Assembly: GCA_017883345.1 (NCBI GenBank)
Contig: JADGNT010000017.1
Location: 1 to 16,184 of the forward strand
Reading direction: 5' to 3'
Source of the DNA: Candidatus Solibacter sp.
GTDB lineage: Bacteria; Acidobacteriota; Terriglobia; Bryobacterales; Bryobacteraceae
DNA: 16,184 nt
The notes beneath the pieces are model-generated. The model saw nothing but the letters and a program-made list of their open reading frames with translations, was not told the DNA's origin and did no database searches. Both the position numbers and the translations under genes were made by a program. Shown piece after piece: positions 13,191 to 16,184 of this stretch. The number at the start of each line of letters is the position of its first letter. Within the stretch, counting starts at the first letter, position 1.

Positions 13191-14577
13191 TAACCGTCAC
13201 GTCACCGAACTTCTTCAGTGCCTCTCCGATCTTGGCGGCGTCGCCCACGACGATCACCGCGGCTTGCCCGGGAGCGAGGTACTTCTTCGCCGCGGCCAGT
13301 ATCTGGTCCGGCTCCACCGAACGTACGCGCGTGGTGTAGGTTTCCAGATAATCGTTCGGCAGCCCGAGGGTCTTCATGTTGTTCAGTTGCGACGCCAGCC
13401 CATCCTGGGTTTCCAGGCGAAGCAGATACAGGCCGGCCATGTAGTTCTTGACATTGCTGAGCTCGTCGGTGGGCACGGGAGTGGTGGCCATCTTGTCCAT
13501 CTCGGCCAACACTGCTTGGAGCGCGGGCTCGATCACTTCGTTGCGCACTTCCGTCACCGCCGAGATCAAGGCTGCGTCCCGGTTGGTGCCGTACTCGCTG
13601 TGGGCGTCATAAGCGTAGCCATCCCTTTCGCGAATGTCCTTAAACATGCGCGAATTGGTGCCGCCGCCCAGAATGTTATTCCCCACCGTCAGCGGGAAGT
13701 ACTCGCTGGTAACACGCGTCGGCCCGAGTCTCCCCACATGGATGTCGGCCTGCACGGAGCCGGGGCGATCCACCAGCACGATCTGCCGCCGGGGCGCGGG
13801 AAGATCCATTTTGGGCGCCGCGGGAATGTCCTTCCGCGGCCATGCGCCAAACTGCTGCGCGATCGTCTGCATCAGTTCGGCGCGCGCGGGGAGTTTGCCA
13901 AGCAGGAGCAGGGTGGCATTGTTGGGGACCAGGTAGGTGTCGCGATACGTGGCAAGCGCCTTGGCATCCAGCTTCTGGATCGACTCCGCGGTGGGCCCGA
14001 TATGCGCGTAGGACGACGATCCATACACTACCTGCAAAATCTTCTCTTCGGCCAGGAATGCGGGTTGCGAGCGTTCCGCCTGCAGGCTCTGCAGCCTGTT
14101 CTGCTTGTGCAGGTTGACCTCATTCTGCGGAAACGTCGCGTGGATTGAGATATCCGCCATCAGGACCAGCAGCTTGGCAAGATTCTCGGCCAGGGCGCTG
14201 CCAGTCACCGTCAGCGCATCGGGACCAGCCGAGGCGCCGAGCGAGCCGCCCAGGGCATCCGAATCTTCCGAGATCTGCCGCGCGGTACGAGTCTTGGTGC
14301 CCTCGTTGAGAAGCGAGGCCACGGCTTCGGCCAAACCGGGCATATCTTTCGGATCGAACTTCAATCCGGCCTGGAAATTCAGCCTGGCGGTGACCAGCGG
14401 GAAACGGGCATCCTCCACCAGGACCACGCTGAGGCCGTTGGGCAATTTCGTTTCATAAACCGGCGGCAATTTGAAGGCGGGGATGGGAGGCGATGCCGGC
14501 GCCTTGGTGCGATCCAGGTTCTGCGCCGCCAGCATCGAGGTGGTCAGCGCAATCACGGCAAAAGCTCTCGCCAGCAT
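13177..14577 (-). CDS. M16 family peptidase-like protein lacking the zinc-binding motif
   Basis: A 466-residue exported protein: signal peptide 1-19 (SMLAAQ), then two M16 lobes. The N-terminal lobe keeps the family frame (LPNGLSVVLVED; GLAEAVASLLNEGT), but the HxxEH zinc site is replaced by E84-A-V-A-S88, so it cannot hold catalytic zinc. The C-terminal lobe retains the RERDGYAY region that contributes the Arg/Tyr pair in M16 enzymes. Such inactive subunits pair with an active one, as in mitochondrial processing peptidase or bacterial two-gene M16 enzymes. Its ATG directly follows the stop of the active peptidase gene (TAGATG), with AAGGAGG 8 bases upstream. The 3' end overlaps the convergent signal-peptide stub by 14 bp. 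Confidence 0.93.
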   Translation of the reverse strand: MLARAFAVIALTTSMLAAQNLDRTKAPASPPIPAFKLPPVYETKLPNGLSVVLVEDARFPLVTARLNFQAGLKFDPKDMPGLAEAVASLLNEGTKTRTARQISEDSDALGGSLGASAGPDALTVTGSALAENLAKLLVLMADISIHATFPQNEVNLHKQNRLQSLQAERSQPAFLAEEKILQVVYGSSSYAHIGPTAESIQKLDAKALATYRDTYLVPNNATLLLLGKLPARAELMQTIAQQFGAWPRKDIPAAPKMDLPAPRRQIVLVDRPGSVQADIHVGRLGPTRVTSEYFPLTVGNNILGGGTNSRMFKDIRERDGYAYDAHSEYGTNRDAALISAVTEVRNEVIEPALQAVLAEMDKMATTPVPTDELSNVKNYMAGLYLLRLETQDGLASQLNNMKTLGLPNDYLETYTTRVRSVEPDQILAAAKKYLAPGQAAVIVVGDAAKIGEALKKFGDVTVTKAN

Positions 14578-15957
14578 CTATTTGTCCTCCTTGGGTCCGT
14601 TCGGCGCCGGACCGCCTTGGGTGGCTGGGGCCGGCTGGATCTCCAGTACCGCCCGCTTGTCCGCGGTGAGATATTTCTTGGCCGCTGCCTGAATCTGCGC
14701 CGGCGTCACTGCCAACTCCGCGTTCAGTTCGGTATTGATCAACTCCGGATTGCCGTCCGCGATGGCATACTGCGCCAACGCCCTGGCCCGGCTCAGCGAG
14801 CTTTGCAGGTTTTTAATGACACCCGCCCGAATCAAGGTTTTCACTCGCTCCAATTCCTTGGCGTCGACGGGCTGGTTCTGCAGCTTGGCGATTTCGTCCT
14901 GCACCTGCCCCACAATCTGGTCGCCGGTGAAGTTCGGTTTATAGAGAAGGAACATGGCGTAAGGCTCCGGATCGCGATAGTCCAGCGCGCTGGCGAAAGG
15001 CCAGCCCAACTCCGCCTCGTACTGAATCACCGATTCCTTTCCCTTCACCAGGTTCAGACGAAAACGGGAACTGTCGCCGCCGGTGAGAATCGCGTCGATC
15101 ATATGCAGCGCGTAATAATCCGTCGAGCGCCGCTTGGGTCCGGGGTAGCCGATGATGATGCCCGGCACGCGGGCCAGCGGGTCCTTCTGAACCTGCTTGC
15201 GAACCTCGAAGGCAGGCTCGGCGAGGTCCGGACGTTTGGGAAGGGGCTGCGAGGGAATATCGCCGAAATAGCTCTCGATCAGCTTCTTCGCCTCGGCCGG
15301 CTGAATATCCCCCACGATCGCCAAGGCCGCATTGTCGGGGGCATAGTACGTCTTGAAAAACCTGGAGACGTCCGCCACGCTGGCGCCATTCAGATCTTCG
15401 AAAGAGCCGATGAGCGAATGGGAGCTTTGCCAGTTGCGGAACATCAGGGTGGGCCAGACATCCACCACCGCGGTGTTATAAGGTTGGTTGTCGAAGCTGA
15501 GCCGGCGCTCCTGCTTCACCGCCTCTTTCTGGTTCTTGAGGTTCTCTTCGGTGATGGCCAGGCTGCGCATCCGGTCGGATTCCAGCCAGAGCGCGGTGGC
15601 CAGTTTGTTGGAGGGCAACACTTCGAAGTAGTCCGTGAAATCCGGGTGCGTGGAGCCGTTCATCGTGCCGCCATTGGATTCTATGGTGGCGAAATGCGTG
15701 CCCTTGGGGGCATTCGCCGAACCTTCGAACATCATATGTTCGAAGAGATGCGCGAAGCCGGTCCGGCCTTTCTCTTCGGAGCGGGCGCCCACGTCGTAAA
15801 TCACGTAAACGGTTACGACGGGAACCGCGTTGTCCTTGGAGAGAATCACGCGCAAACCGTTCTTCAGCTTGTATGCGTCGATCGGAATGGCCACATCCGC
15901 GGCCATGGCTGGAAAAGCGCCCAAAACGAGTAGCCCGCAAGCGATTAGCTTCTTCAT
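14578..15957 (-). CDS. M16 family zinc peptidase (active subunit)
   Basis: A 459-residue exported metallopeptidase. Signal peptide 1-19 (FPAMAAD) is followed by the catalytic lobe with LKNGLRVILSKDN and the inverted zinc motif HLFEH (H70, E73, H74). The third ligand is probably E150 in EAVKQERR, at the usual distance of about 76 residues. The C-terminal lobe begins near residue 245. A Pro/Gly/Lys-rich tail closes the protein. M16 enzymes degrade short or unfolded peptides inside a closed chamber formed by two subunits; the zinc-less partner is the next gene with no gap between them. GGAAG lies 9 bases before ATG 15957. Substrate is unknown; a role in periplasmic peptide turnover is inference. 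Confidence 0.95.
   Translation of the reverse strand: MKKLIACGLLVLGAFPAMAADVAIPIDAYKLKNGLRVILSKDNAVPVVTVYVIYDVGARSEEKGRTGFAHLFEHMMFEGSANAPKGTHFATIESNGGTMNGSTHPDFTDYFEVLPSNKLATALWLESDRMRSLAITEENLKNQKEAVKQERRLSFDNQPYNTAVVDVWPTLMFRNWQSSHSLIGSFEDLNGASVADVSRFFKTYYAPDNAALAIVGDIQPAEAKKLIESYFGDIPSQPLPKRPDLAEPAFEVRKQVQKDPLARVPGIIIGYPGPKRRSTDYYALHMIDAILTGGDSSRFRLNLVKGKESVIQYEAELGWPFASALDYRDPEPYAMFLLYKPNFTGDQIVGQVQDEIAKLQNQPVDAKELERVKTLIRAGVIKNLQSSLSRARALAQYAIADGNPELINTELNAELAVTPAQIQAAAKKYLTADKRAVLEIQPAPATQGGPAPNGPKEDK
14586..14592 (-). promoter_or_regulatory. Strong ribosome binding site for the second M16 gene
   Basis: AAGGAGG on the minus strand, inside the last codons of the first M16 gene and 8 bases before ATG 14577. 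It indicates efficient independent initiation of the zinc-less subunit, in keeping with near-equal production of both partners. Confidence 0.8.
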
Positions 15958-16046
15958 GCGTTTTTACTTCCTACGGTTGGAGTCACACGAATATTCCAGT
16001 GTATGTTATCCAGGGTATCACCGCCGCCCTGGTGTACGCGTTCGGA

Positions 16047-16062
16047 ATCACGGTAACGTGAT
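16047..16062. promoter_or_regulatory. Small inverted repeat in the divergent promoter region
   Basis: ATCACG and CGTGAT are perfect inverted arms around GTAA. The site lies between the leftward M16 operon and the rightward promoter at the window edge, where an operator could serve either. A short palindrome of this size can occur by chance. Confidence 0.25.
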
Positions 16063-16090
16063 GCGGCACAACCCCGCCCTTACGGAGGAG

Positions 16091-16119
16091 TGCAAACGGA
16101 CCTGATTAGCTGGTATACT
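16091..16119 (+). promoter_or_regulatory. Extended -10 promoter for a gene beyond the right edge
   Basis: TATACT at 16114-16119 is preceded by TGG, an extended -10 (TGnTATACT). A weak -35 (TGCAAA, 16091-16096) lies at 17-bp spacing. Transcription would start near 16126 and run out of the window to the right. Confidence 0.5.
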
Positions 16120-16175
16120 GCGCGTGATATTGGCACCGGTTCCGCGGCAGGGCAACCGGCCGGCGCGGCAACCGC

Positions 16176-16181
16176 AAGGAG
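16176..16181 (+). promoter_or_regulatory. Ribosome binding site of the next rightward gene
   Basis: AAGGAG sits three bases from the window end, so a start codon is expected within the next few bases outside. Together with the promoter at 16091-16119 it implies a 5' leader of roughly 60 nt. The gene itself is not visible. Confidence 0.55.
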
Positions 16182-16184
16182 ACT

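Overview
This is high-GC DNA from a Gram-negative bacterium. The gene families fit the Acidobacteriota, most likely the Bryobacterales/Solibacter group: a PocR-type sensor kinase, paired M16 peptidases, hairpin repeats between genes and large secreted proteins of unknown function. That placement is inferred from gene style and was not searched. I found no CRISPR array, intact mobile element, rRNA or classical defence operon.

Left part (1-5106, all minus strand): a two-component signalling cluster. In transcription order it holds a soluble REC-PAS-histidine kinase, a CheY-like single-domain regulator, a REC protein with a GGDEF-like but signature-less C-terminal half, and a membrane sensor kinase (dCache-PAS-PocR) cut off by the window edge. 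The two regulators overlap by 4 bp. A 125-bp palindromic hairpin element separates the first kinase from the rest.

Middle (5189-9738): a second inverted hairpin pair is followed by the C-terminal scrap of a tyrosine integrase lying against the 3' end of a tRNA-Gly(CCC) gene, the usual scar of a tRNA-targeted island. Then comes a compact leftward cell-wall operon: lytic transglycosylase (TTG start), AMIN-type N-acetylmuramoyl-L-alanine amidase, a class I glutamine amidotransferase and a small zinc-ribbon protein. Divergent from it is mobA, overlapped by an MlaF-like ABC ATPase, then a short secreted Cys-paired protein.

Right part (11016-16184): a 610-residue exported protein with a possible LecA-like calcium lectin fold and a second uncharacterised domain; a signal-peptide stub that runs into a third hairpin element; and a tandem M16 peptidase pair, one with the zinc site and one without, as in known heterodimeric M16 enzymes. 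At the right edge a promoter and ribosome binding site mark a rightward gene outside the window.

The least ordinary signal is the set of three intergenic hairpin elements. Each is built from inverted hairpin copies whose stems differ by base-pair-preserving swaps, or keep the same geometry with different sequence. This suggests mobile or maintained RNA/DNA structures (REP/BIME-like).
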